The notes below the pieces were generated by a model. That model had not been told where the DNA came from. It ran no database searches and was given only the letters and a program-made list of their open reading frames with translations. A program made the translations under genes and the position numbers. From assembly GCA_016302215.1 (NCBI GenBank), contig JAEDNZ010000020.1:1-16959 (forward strand): 16,959 bases of DNA, written 5' to 3'. This document shows positions 1 through 13,593 of this stretch, piece after piece. Within the stretch, counting starts at the first letter, position 1, and each line of letters starts with the position of its first letter. This DNA comes from Muribaculaceae bacterium (GTDB lineage Bacteria; Bacteroidota; Bacteroidia; Bacteroidales; Muribaculaceae).

Positions 1-180
1 AAAACGGCAATTTTCATGCATCGCCGCCCATCTATCCTCTAAAAATATCGCGGCGTGGCGCAGCGCCGGCAGCAGGCCGCGCCGGAGCGCTATCGTGGCC
101 GCTCTATACGCCTGACTACGGCGTCCTCGCTCGCGCGTATAATAATAATGTGTAGCCCTCGGCTTATAGGTGGAGCCGCC
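1..180. other. Gene-free GC-rich upstream region, content unrecognised
   Basis: I recognise no gene here. Plus-strand frame 3 is open from the window edge to a TAG at 153-155, and frame 2 is open to about position 115. Neither translation resembles a protein I know, so the tail of an upstream gene is possible but unsupported. On the minus strand an ATG at 17-15 would begin MKIAV and run off the window edge, which looks like an ordinary bacterial N-terminus; a divergent gene starting here is plausible, but only 17 bases are visible. The stretch around 50-100 is rich in short GC palindromes and could fold. Confidence 0.4.
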
Positions 181-190
181 CGATTTTTTT
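160..190 (+). terminator. Possible intrinsic terminator of an upstream transcript
   Basis: A 5-bp stem (CGGCT 160-164 with AGCCG 174-178) closes a 9-nt loop, and seven T residues follow at 184-190 after a 5-nt gap. The stem is short and the gap longer than ideal, so this is a weak candidate. It would separate anything upstream from the tRNA/tuf promoter about 50 bp further on. Confidence 0.3.
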
Positions 191-230
191 AGGCATTATC
201 AAAAAAAATCAGAAAAAAAGTCTGAAATAT

Positions 231-261
231 TTTGCTATATCAAAAAATGATTATAACTTTG
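231..261 (+). promoter_or_regulatory. Strong Bacteroidota-type sigma promoter for the tRNA-tuf block
   Basis: TTTG at 231-234 is followed after exactly 19 nt by TAACTTTG at 254-261. This matches the Bacteroidota primary-sigma consensus (-33 TTTG, 19-21 nt spacer, -7 TAnnTTTG). Two A-tracts at 201-208 and 213-219, roughly one helical turn apart, lie just upstream and could act as an UP-like element, as expected for a stable-RNA promoter. Transcription should start near 267-271, leaving a leader of about 50 nt before the first tRNA. No other match this good lies before aspS, so it may drive much of the block, though promoters inside the block cannot be excluded. Confidence 0.8.
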
Positions 262-317
262 CAACCGCAAACGAGGGAAATACGACACCCCTCCGCTGCG
301 AGAGAATATTGAAGATT

Positions 318-391
318 GCCTCTTTAGCTCAGTTGGCCAGAGCACGTGATTTGTAATCTCGGGGTCGTTGGTTCGAATCCGACAAGAGGCT
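318..391 (+). tRNA. tRNA-Thr (anticodon TGT)
   Basis: Cloverleaf of 74 nt. The acceptor GCCTCTT pairs fully with AAGAGGC (384-390), and the discriminator is T391. The D-arm is GCTC/GAGC and the T-arm is GTTGG/CCGAC around TTCGAAT. The anticodon loop TTTGTAA gives TGT, reading Thr ACA and related codons. The anticodon stem CGTGA/TCTCG has one T-T mismatch at its centre. CCA is not encoded, so the 3' end must be added by a tRNA nucleotidyltransferase. First of a four-tRNA cluster ahead of tuf. Confidence 0.95.
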
Positions 392-441
392 CAAAATTGG
401 AAGTAACACATCAGTATAGTTTTTACACTATATATCTTTTA

Positions 442-523
442 GGGCGTGTTCCAGAGTGGCCAAATGGGGCAGACTGTAAATCTGCTGGCTTAGCCTTCGG
501 TGGTTCGAATCCATCCGCGCCCA
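442..523 (+). tRNA. tRNA-Tyr (anticodon GTA)
   Basis: Class II tRNA of 82 nt with a long variable arm, as Tyr tRNAs have in bacteria. The acceptor GGGCGTG pairs with CGCGCCC (516-522) through one G-T wobble; discriminator A523. The anticodon stem GCAGA/TCTGC holds the loop CTGTAAA, giving GTA. The T-loop is TTCGAAT. CCA is not encoded. The next tRNA follows after 10 nt. Confidence 0.95.
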
Positions 524-533
524 CATCACTTCT

Positions 534-606
534 GCGGAAGTAGCTCAGTTGATAGAGCATCAGCCTTCCAAGCTGAGGGTCGCGAGTTTGAGCCTCGTCT
601 TCCGCT
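534..606 (+). tRNA. tRNA-Gly (anticodon TCC)
   Basis: Cloverleaf of 73 nt. The acceptor GCGGAAG pairs with CTTCCGC (599-605), discriminator T606. The anticodon stem TCAGC/GCTGA holds the loop CTTCCAA, giving TCC for Gly GGA/GGG. The T-loop reads TTTGAGC instead of the usual TTCRANY, which I recall as usual for this tRNA in Bacteroidales. CCA is not encoded. Confidence 0.94.
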
Positions 607-619
607 CGATAAAATATTT

Positions 620-691
<72 letters not shown>

Positions 692-777
692 CTTTTTTTG
701 ATAGCCCCGATAGCGCCTTGTCGTTACCGTGGCTCATTGTTAGGAAATCATTAATTACTACAAAAAAATAACCAGTT

Positions 778-1962
778 ATGGCAAAAGAGAAATTCGAAAG
801 AACCAAACCGCATGTTAACATCGGTACTATCGGTCACGTGGACCACGGTAAGACCACTCTTACCGCTGCCATCACCACCGTACTGGCTAAGAAAGGCCTT
901 TCTGAGGTGAAGTCATTTGACCAAATCGACAACGCTCCCGAGGAAAAAGAGCGTGGTATTACTATCAACACCGCTCACGTTGAGTACGAGACCGCTAACC
1001 GTCACTATGCTCACGTTGACTGCCCGGGCCACGCCGACTATGTGAAGAACATGGTAACAGGTGCTGCTCAGATGGACGGCGCTATCATCGTAGTTGCTGC
1101 TACTGACGGTCCCATGCCCCAGACTCGTGAGCACATCCTGCTCGCACGCCAGGTGAACGTGCCCCGTATCGTTGTCTTCCTCAACAAGTGCGATATGGTT
1201 GACGACGAAGAGATGCTTGAGCTCGTAGAAATGGAGATGCGTGAACTCCTCTCTGCCTACGACTATGATGGCGACAACACCCCCATCATCCGTGGCTCTG
1301 CTCTCGGCGCTCTCAACGGCGAGCCCCAGTGGGAAGCTAAAGTTATCGAGCTCATGGACGCTGTCGATAATTGGATTCCCCTGCCTCCCCGCGACGTTGA
1401 TAAACCCTTCCTTATGCCCGTTGAGGACGTATTCTCTATCACCGGTCGTGGCACCGTGGCTACCGGCCGTATCGAGACCGGCGTAGTGAAAGTTGGCGAT
1501 GAGGTACAAATCATGGGCCTCGGTGCTGACCTCAAATCTACCGTTACCGGTGTCGAGATGTTCCGCAAACTCCTCGATCAAGGTGAAGCCGGCGATAACG
1601 TAGGTCTTCTCCTCCGTGGTATCGACAAGAAAGAGGTTAAGCGTGGTATGGTAATCTGCCACCCGGGTGTCGTTAAGCCCCACAGCAAGTTCAAAGCTTC
1701 TGTTTATATCCTCAAGAAAGAGGAAGGTGGCCGTCACACTCCGTTCCACAACCACTATCGTCCCCAGTTCTACATCCGTACACTCGACGTTACCGGTGAA
1801 ATCATGCTCCCCGAGGGCGTGGAAATGGTAATGCCCGGTGACCACGTAGAAATCACCGTCGAGCTCATCAACCCCGTAGCTTGCGACAAGGGTCTCCGCT
1901 TCGCTATCCGCGAAGGTGGCCGCACCGTAGGTTCAGGTCAGATCACTGAGATCCTCGACTAA
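778..1962 (+). CDS. tuf: Elongation factor Tu
   Basis: Translational GTPase of 394 aa, full length for the family. It carries aminoacyl-tRNA as a ternary complex with GTP to the ribosomal A site in the cytoplasm. The G domain shows the P-loop GHVDHGKT (19-26), switch I RGITIN (59-64), DCPGH with the catalytic His (81-85), NKCD (136-139) for guanine recognition and SAL (174-176). Beta-barrel domains 2 and 3 follow, ending at QITEILD. The ATG at 778 gives the standard N-terminus MAKEKFERTKPHVNIGTIGH. No Shine-Dalgarno is present; the leader is A-rich. Codon use favours CGT, GCT and GGT more than rpoBC does, as expected for a very highly expressed gene. The position behind the Thr-Tyr-Gly-Thr tRNAs matches E. 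coli tufB. Confidence 0.99.
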   Translation: MAKEKFERTKPHVNIGTIGHVDHGKTTLTAAITTVLAKKGLSEVKSFDQIDNAPEEKERGITINTAHVEYETANRHYAHVDCPGHADYVKNMVTGAAQMDGAIIVVAATDGPMPQTREHILLARQVNVPRIVVFLNKCDMVDDEEMLELVEMEMRELLSAYDYDGDNTPIIRGSALGALNGEPQWEAKVIELMDAVDNWIPLPPRDVDKPFLMPVEDVFSITGRGTVATGRIETGVVKVGDEVQIMGLGADLKSTVTGVEMFRKLLDQGEAGDNVGLLLRGIDKKEVKRGMVICHPGVVKPHSKFKASVYILKKEEGGRHTPFHNHYRPQFYIRTLDVTGEIMLPEGVEMVMPGDHVEITVELINPVACDKGLRFAIREGGRTVGSGQITEILD

Positions 1963-1976
1963 TACAAAACCATCAC

Positions 1977-2015
1977 TCAAGGGCGCGAGCCGGCATCACC
2001 GGCTCTCTCCCTTGA
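1977..2015 (+). promoter_or_regulatory. Two-step hairpin between tuf and tRNA-Trp
   Basis: TCAAGGG (1977-1983) pairs with CCCTTGA (2009-2015), and inside a 3x3 internal loop GAGCCGG (1987-1993) pairs with CCGGCTC (1999-2005) around a 5-nt loop. The stem is strong but is followed by TATTA, not by a T-run. It is therefore a poor intrinsic terminator and more likely protects the tuf 3' end, guides processing of the tRNA 5' end, or acts as a partial attenuator. These roles are inference; the pairing is visible. Confidence 0.6.
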
Positions 2016-2019
2016 TATT

Positions 2020-2092
2020 ACGGGTTTAGCTCAGTTGGTAGAGCACTGGTCTCCAAAACCAGGTGTCGGGAGTTCGAGTCTCTCAACCCGTG
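2020..2092 (+). tRNA. tRNA-Trp (anticodon CCA)
   Basis: Cloverleaf of 73 nt. The acceptor ACGGGTT pairs fully with AACCCGT (2085-2091), discriminator G2092 as usual for Trp. The D-arm is GCTC/GAGC, the anticodon stem CTGGT/ACCAG holds the loop CTCCAAA giving CCA, and the T-loop is TTCGAGT. The terminal CCA is not encoded. It lies 57 nt after tuf and 14 nt before secE, a placement I know from Bacteroidota; many other bacteria have rpmG in this position. Confidence 0.96.
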
Positions 2093-2106
2093 CTAAAACT
2101 ATTACA

Positions 2107-2301
2107 ATGAAGAAACTCAAACTACTAACGAATATCGAAGAGGCCTACGAAGAGTTACGCTTCAAGACCTCGTGGCCGACAAAAAAGCAGCTCGTGAAGT
2201 CTGCTCTGCTCGTGATGATTGCTTCCGTGATTATCGCTCTGATAATTTTCGTCATGGATCAGATTGTCGACCGTTTCATGCACCTCATTTACAGTCTTTA
2301 A
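2107..2301 (+). CDS. secE: Preprotein translocase subunit SecE
   Basis: Short inner-membrane protein of 64 aa, the single-TM form of SecE. It clamps SecY in the SecYEG channel, which exports unfolded proteins. The amphipathic N-terminal helix carries the family pattern EELRFKTSWPTKKQL (about 15-29). One membrane segment follows (about 34-52), then a short tail. I chose the ATG at 2107 because longer readings in this frame start inside tRNA-Trp. It begins 14 nt after that tRNA and ends 20 nt before nusG, the conserved secE-nusG pairing. Confidence 0.95.
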   Translation: MKKLKLLTNIEEAYEELRFKTSWPTKKQLVKSALLVMIASVIIALIIFVMDQIVDRFMHLIYSL

Positions 2302-2321
2302 GTCTTAACTTCTAAGTGGAA

Positions 2322-2903
2322 ATGTCAAAGTCCGAATCAACGCCCACAGCTCTCGGCGAGTCTAAGCGTGGATGGTACGTCCTGCGCGCCATCTCAGGCA
2401 AGGAAGCCAAGGTCAAAGAAATTCTTGACGCTCAAATCAAGAATACCGACCTCGGCGATAACTTGTTTCAGGTATTGATACCCACAGAGAAGGTTCTGAT
2501 TGTGCGCAACGGCAAGAAAGTCGTAAAAGAGAAAAACCTCTATTCCGGCTATGTCTTTGTCGAGGCTAACCTCGTGGGTGAGGTGGCTCATGTGCTGGCC
2601 AACACTACAAATGTTATTGACTTCCTGCGCGGGCGCGAAAAGGACGCTAAGCCCGAGCGTCTCCGCCAATCCGAAGTCATGCGCATGCTTGGAGCGGCCG
2701 ATGAGCTTACTGACCCTACCGACATCGAAGTCAACGACTTCGTAGTCGGAGAGACCGTGAAGGTCAACAAAGAGCCCTTCACCGGCTTCACCGGCGTCGT
2801 CGAAGAGGTCAACCGCGAGCGCCGAAAACTTAAAGTGAGCGTCAAAATCTTCGGACGTAAGACACCGCTTGAACTCGATAATTCGCAAGTAGAGCGCGAA
2901 TAG
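2322..2903 (+). CDS. nusG: Transcription termination/antitermination protein NusG
   Basis: NusG of 193 aa. It binds RNA polymerase through its N-terminal domain, aids processive elongation, and through the C-terminal KOW domain contacts Rho or ribosomal protein S10. The NGN domain runs from about 16 (RGWYVLRAISGKE) through LYSGYVFVEA (73-82) to about 120. After a linker, the KOW domain spans 141-193 with FTGFTGVVEEVN and the ending PLELDNSQVERE. I use the ATG at 2322; a GTG at 2316 in the same frame would add only two residues and is less likely. The N-terminal 15 residues are a Ser/Thr-rich extension before the NGN fold. Confidence 0.97.
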   Translation: MSKSESTPTALGESKRGWYVLRAISGKEAKVKEILDAQIKNTDLGDNLFQVLIPTEKVLIVRNGKKVVKEKNLYSGYVFVEANLVGEVAHVLANTTNVIDFLRGREKDAKPERLRQSEVMRMLGAADELTDPTDIEVNDFVVGETVKVNKEPFTGFTGVVEEVNRERRKLKVSVKIFGRKTPLELDNSQVERE

Positions 2904-2984
2904 TATGCCCTGGACGGCTGGTTACGAAGCCTGATGATGCACCCCTCCGCGCGTTTTTATTTATAATTCTTAAGTTTTATCACA
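2904..2984 (+). promoter_or_regulatory. nusG-rplK spacer with a candidate r-protein leader structure
   Basis: This 81-nt gap precedes rplK, the usual site of L1 autoregulation in other bacteria. GGCT (2916-2919) pairs with AGCC (2928-2931) around an 8-nt loop, and TGC (2906-2908) can pair with GCA (2939-2941) across a symmetric 7x7 internal loop whose 3' side contains TGATGAT. The AGCC-TGATG part resembles, by memory, the L1 binding region of 23S rRNA. The pairs are short and I have no alignment, so L1 binding is only a hypothesis. No sigma promoter consensus is visible in the A/T-rich 3' half. Confidence 0.25.
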
Positions 2985-3431
2985 ATGGCTAAAGAAATTG
3001 CTGGTCAGATCAAATTGCAGATTAAAGGTGGAGCTGCAAACCCTTCACCTCCCGTAGGCCCCGCGTTGGGTTCTAAGGGTATTAACATCATGGAGTTTTG
3101 CAAGCAATTCAATGCCCGCACCCAGGATAAGGCTGGTAAGGTGTTGCCCGTAGTTATAACCTACTACACCGACAAGTCATTTGACTTCGTCGTGAAGACA
3201 CCCCCCGTCGCTATCCAGCTCAAAGAGGCCGCTAAGATCAAATCCGGTTCTAAAGAGCCTAACCGCTCTAAAGTTGGCGAGATCACCCTCGAGCAAGTGC
3301 AGGCTATTGCCCAAGACAAAATGCCCGATTTGAACTGCTTCACTGTAGAGTCAGCTATGCGTATGGTAGCCGGCACGGCCAGAAGTATGGGTATCACAAT
3401 CAAAGGAGGTATGCCCGGTAAAAACAACTAA
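2985..3431 (+). CDS. rplK: 50S ribosomal protein L11
   Basis: L11 of 148 aa, slightly longer than the usual 141-142 because of its C-terminal tail. It binds the GTPase-associated centre of 23S rRNA at the base of the L7/L12 stalk and is needed for RelA activation and factor function. The N-terminal domain carries PPVGPALG (22-29), the proline-rich region that thiopeptide antibiotics contact. The C-terminal RNA-binding domain begins near residue 70 and includes GTARSMGI (130-137). The ATG at 2985 gives the canonical MAKEIAGQIKLQI start. rplA begins 12 nt after its stop, so the two are co-transcribed. Confidence 0.98.
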   Translation: MAKEIAGQIKLQIKGGAANPSPPVGPALGSKGINIMEFCKQFNARTQDKAGKVLPVVITYYTDKSFDFVVKTPPVAIQLKEAAKIKSGSKEPNRSKVGEITLEQVQAIAQDKMPDLNCFTVESAMRMVAGTARSMGITIKGGMPGKNN

Positions 3432-3443
3432 TCTTCAATTGAC

Positions 3444-4139
3444 ATGAGTAAACTTACTAAAAATCAAAAGTTGGCCCTCGCGAAAATTGAAGCCGGGAAA
3501 TCTTACACTCTCACCGAGGCTGTCGCTAAGGTTAAGGAGATCACCTTCACCAAATTCGACGCTTCGCTGGACATTGACGTCCGTCTGGGTGTGGACCCTC
3601 GCAAGGCCAATCAAATGGTGCGCGGCGTGGTGACGCTGCCCCATGGCACAGGCAAAACCGTGCGCGTCCTCGTGCTCTGCAACGCTGACGCTGAAGCTGC
3701 CGCTAAGGCGGCCGGAGCCGATTATGTCGGCCTCGACGAATACATCGAAAAAATCAAAGCCGGCTGGACCGACGTTGACGTTATCATCACTCAGCCCGCT
3801 ATCATGGGTAAGATTGGTGCCCTCGGCCGTATCCTCGGCCCCCGTGGCCTCATGCCTAACCCCAAGAGTGGCACCGTGACTATGGACGTCGCTAAAGCCG
3901 TAGAGGAAGTCAAGAAGGGTAAAATCGACTTCAAAGTCGATAAGAACGGTATTGTTCACTCTTCAATCGGTAAGGTATCTTTCTCTCCTGAGAAGATGGC
4001 CGACAACGTGCGCGAGTTTATCAACACCCTTATCAAGCTCAAACCCGCTACTGCTAAGGGCACTTACATCAAGAGCATCTATCTTTCAAGCACCATGAGT
4101 CCCGGTGTGAAGGTCGATTCTAAATCAGTCGATGCTTAA
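3444..4139 (+). CDS. rplA: 50S ribosomal protein L1
   Basis: L1 of 231 aa, normal length. It forms the mobile L1 stalk of the large subunit that guides deacylated tRNA out of the E site, and in E. coli it represses its own operon by binding mRNA. The family signature runs from IGALGRILGPRG (124-135) into LMPNPKSGT (136-144), the RNA-binding face. The two-domain fold is shown by the sequence returning to domain I after about 160 (KGKIDFKVDKNGIVHSSIG). The start has no Shine-Dalgarno. Twelve nt separate it from rplK and 24 nt from rplJ. Confidence 0.98.
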   Translation: MSKLTKNQKLALAKIEAGKSYTLTEAVAKVKEITFTKFDASLDIDVRLGVDPRKANQMVRGVVTLPHGTGKTVRVLVLCNADAEAAAKAAGADYVGLDEYIEKIKAGWTDVDVIITQPAIMGKIGALGRILGPRGLMPNPKSGTVTMDVAKAVEEVKKGKIDFKVDKNGIVHSSIGKVSFSPEKMADNVREFINTLIKLKPATAKGTYIKSIYLSSTMSPGVKVDSKSVDA

Positions 4140-4163
4140 TCACATTAATTCTGTTGACACATT

Positions 4164-4685
4164 ATGAAAAAGGAAGATAAAGATGTGGTTATCGCGCAAA
4201 TTGCCGATACTATCAAGCAATACAATGGTTTCTACCTCGTGGAGACTGCCGGTCTCAACGCTGAGAAGACAAGCGAGCTGCGTCGCGCTTGCTTCGGCGC
4301 TGACATCAAGCTCCTCGTGGTGAAAAATACCCTCCTGCACAAGGCTCTCGAAAGCCTCGATGCTGACTACTCTGAGCTCTATCCCGCTCTCAAGGGCGCT
4401 ACCTCGCTGATGTGCACTAACGTCGGCAACGCCCCCGCTAAGCTCCTCAAGGACTTCGTCAAGAAAGGCGACACTCTCCCCGCTCTCAAAGCCGCTTACG
4501 TCGAGGAAACCGTTTATCTCGGTGCTGATCAGCTCGACGCCCTCGCTGCTATCAAGAGCAAGAACGAGCTCATCGCCGACGTTATCGCCCTGCTGCAATC
4601 GCCCGCCAAGAATGTGGTTTCTGCTCTTACATCAGGTGGCTCTAAGCTCCATGGCATCCTCGAGACGCTCTCAAACAAAGAATAA
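4164..4685 (+). CDS. rplJ: 50S ribosomal protein L10
   Basis: L10 of 173 aa, normal length. Its N-terminal domain binds 23S rRNA beside L11, and its C-terminal helix anchors the L7/L12 dimers. Visible family features are KKEDKDVVIAQIADTIKQYN at the N-terminus, the LRRACFGADIKLLVVKNTL segment (about 38-56) and a C-terminal helical part ending LHGILETLSNKE. Only 24 nt separate it from rplA, so the long leader RNA that L10 uses for autoregulation in E. coli cannot fit in the gap. The start has no Shine-Dalgarno. Confidence 0.97.
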   Translation: MKKEDKDVVIAQIADTIKQYNGFYLVETAGLNAEKTSELRRACFGADIKLLVVKNTLLHKALESLDADYSELYPALKGATSLMCTNVGNAPAKLLKDFVKKGDTLPALKAAYVEETVYLGADQLDALAAIKSKNELIADVIALLQSPAKNVVSALTSGGSKLHGILETLSNKE

Positions 4686-4722
4686 TTTTCAAGAAATAAA
4701 TAACAAATAAAATCATACAAAA
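4686..4722 (+). promoter_or_regulatory. A/T-rich rplL translation leader
   Basis: The 37-nt rplJ-rplL spacer is almost only A and T and ends in CATACAAAA directly before the ATG. Bacteroidota initiate without Shine-Dalgarno pairing and favour unstructured A-rich sequence just upstream of the start. L7/L12 is needed in several copies per ribosome, so this leader may be what raises its output over rplJ. The composition is seen; the effect is inferred. Confidence 0.45.
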
Positions 4723-5094
4723 ATGGCAGATTTAAAAGCTTTTGCTGAACAACTTGTTAACCTCACCGTTAAGGAAGTAAACGAACTTGCTCAAATCCTC
4801 AAAGAAGAATACGGTATCGAACCCGCAGCTGCCGCTGTAGCTGTTGCTGCCGGCCCCGCCGCTGCTGCCGCTGCTGAAGAGAAGACTGCTTTCGACGTAG
4901 TCCTCAAAGCTGCCGGTGCTAACAAGCTCCAGGTTGTGAAGCTCGTGAAAGAACTCACCGGCCTCGGCCTCAAGGAAGCCAAGGAAATGGTTGACGGCGC
5001 TCCCTCTGTTGTTAAGGAAGGTCTCGCTAAGGCTGACGCTGAAGGTCTCAAGAAACAACTCGAAGAGGCCGGCGCTGAAGTCGAACTTAAATAA
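4723..5094 (+). CDS. rplL: 50S ribosomal protein L7/L12
   Basis: L7/L12 of 123 aa, normal length. It is the multicopy acidic stalk protein that recruits elongation factors and stimulates their GTPase activity. The N-terminal dimerisation helices (1-32) are followed by an Ala/Val/Gly-rich flexible hinge (33-52). The globular factor-binding domain (about 54-123) contains EEKTAFDVVLKAAG, KLQVVKLVKELTGLGLKEAK and a C-terminal EEAGAEVELK. It lies 37 nt after rplJ behind an A/T-rich leader. A hairpin follows before rpoB. Confidence 0.98.
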   Translation: MADLKAFAEQLVNLTVKEVNELAQILKEEYGIEPAAAAVAVAAGPAAAAAAEEKTAFDVVLKAAGANKLQVVKLVKELTGLGLKEAKEMVDGAPSVVKEGLAKADAEGLKKQLEEAGAEVELK

Positions 5095-5118
5095 AATTGC
5101 CTGTTATTCAGGTAATTA

Positions 5119-5157
5119 GGTTAAGAACATCCCTTAGGGTGTGTTCTTAACCTTTTG
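5119..5157 (+). terminator. rplL-rpoB attenuator hairpin
   Basis: GGTTAAGAACA (5119-5129) pairs perfectly with TGTTCTTAACC (5142-5152). CCC (5131-5133) and GGG (5137-5139) can extend the stem inside the loop, leaving a TTA tip. TTTTGTGT follows at once. The form is that of an intrinsic terminator with a short, imperfect T-tract, which should let part of the transcription through. E. coli has a partial terminator at the same place that sets the rpoBC level below that of the ribosomal proteins. The same role here is inferred from position and shape. The rest of the 101-nt gap is A/T-rich with no clear promoter. Confidence 0.7.
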
Positions 5158-5195
5158 TGTCATAATATTTAAGTTGAGTCCTAATCCTTACTTCG

Positions 5196-9008
<3,813 letters not shown>

Positions 9009-9015
9009 TCTGTCA

Positions 9016-9061
9016 GCCGCCGCGCGGGCATCGGTCTTAACACCGATGCCCCGCCGACGGC
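9016..9061 (+). promoter_or_regulatory. Strong hairpin in the rpoB-rpoC spacer
   Basis: GGGCATCGGT (9026-9035) pairs perfectly with ACCGATGCCC (9042-9051) around a 6-nt loop. The stem can be extended by GCG/CGC (9022-9024 with 9052-9054) and GCCG/CGGC (9016-9019 with 9058-9061). No T-run follows directly; the nearest is five T at 9078-9082, 16 nt away. It is unlikely to be an efficient terminator and could instead be an RNase III site or a pause/mRNA-stability element. The rest of the 121-nt spacer shows nothing else clear. Confidence 0.6.
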
Positions 9062-9129
9062 ACTGATGTCTATATCTTTTTATCCACTCTCACGTACAGT
9101 CATCCTAAAAACCGACTCGACACACTACA

Positions 9130-13443
<4,314 letters not shown>

Positions 13444-13465
13444 TCCACACCTACCCTCTATACCT

Positions 13466-13499
13466 CGAAAGCCGGCCTCACGCCGGCTTTCGCTATTTT
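13466..13499 (+). terminator. Terminator of the rpoBC transcript
   Basis: An 11-bp perfect stem (13466-13476 with 13482-13492, core AAAGCCGGC/GCCGGCTTT) closes a 5-nt loop and is followed by CTATTTTC. It lies 23 nt after the rpoC stop. The T-tract is short, but the GC-rich stem and the position support an intrinsic terminator for the block that starts near position 268. Confidence 0.8.
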
Positions 13500-13576
13500 C
13501 GCCCGAGAAGCCCCACTGACGCCCTTTCAAGAGTATGTTTTTTGCTCTGAGAGGCTTATTATTCAGGATTTTTGCG

Positions 13577-13584
13577 TAAATTTG
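13577..13584 (+). promoter_or_regulatory. Candidate -7 element of the aspS promoter
   Basis: TAAATTTG matches the Bacteroidota -7 consensus TAnnTTTG exactly. No TTTG lies 19-21 nt upstream; the nearest (13541-13544) is 32 nt away, so the -33 element is weak or missing. Transcription would start near 13590, giving a leader of about 45-50 nt that contains the tandem repeat. This promoter would drive aspS and the two genes behind it. Confidence 0.5.
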
Positions 13585-13593
13585 TAGGCTAAA

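Noticed and set aside
136..149. TATAAT-like sequence as an E. coli-type -10 box
   Set aside because: Bacteroidota sigma does not use this consensus, and the perfect TTTG-N19-TAACTTTG promoter lies downstream.
346..543. 65-aa plus-strand frame over tRNA-Thr and tRNA-Tyr
   Set aside because: It consists of translated tRNA (motifs like GSNPTRGS and GGSNPSAP come from T-arms).
913..1845. 310-aa open frame antisense to tuf
   Set aside because: It is the mirror of strongly biased tuf codons that avoid TTA, CTA and TCA; the translation resembles no protein family, and the sense strand is EF-Tu without doubt.
2035..2106. Upstream in-frame extension of secE
   Set aside because: It would start inside tRNA-Trp; the ATG at 2107 gives the normal SecE N-terminus.
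2316..2321. GTG start of nusG two codons upstream
   Set aside because: The ATG at 2322 is the more usual start and gives a full NusG; the GTG adds no conserved residue.
5153..5195. Separate promoter for rpoB after the hairpin
   Set aside because: TTTG is present at 5154-5157, but no TAnnTTTG lies at the right distance.
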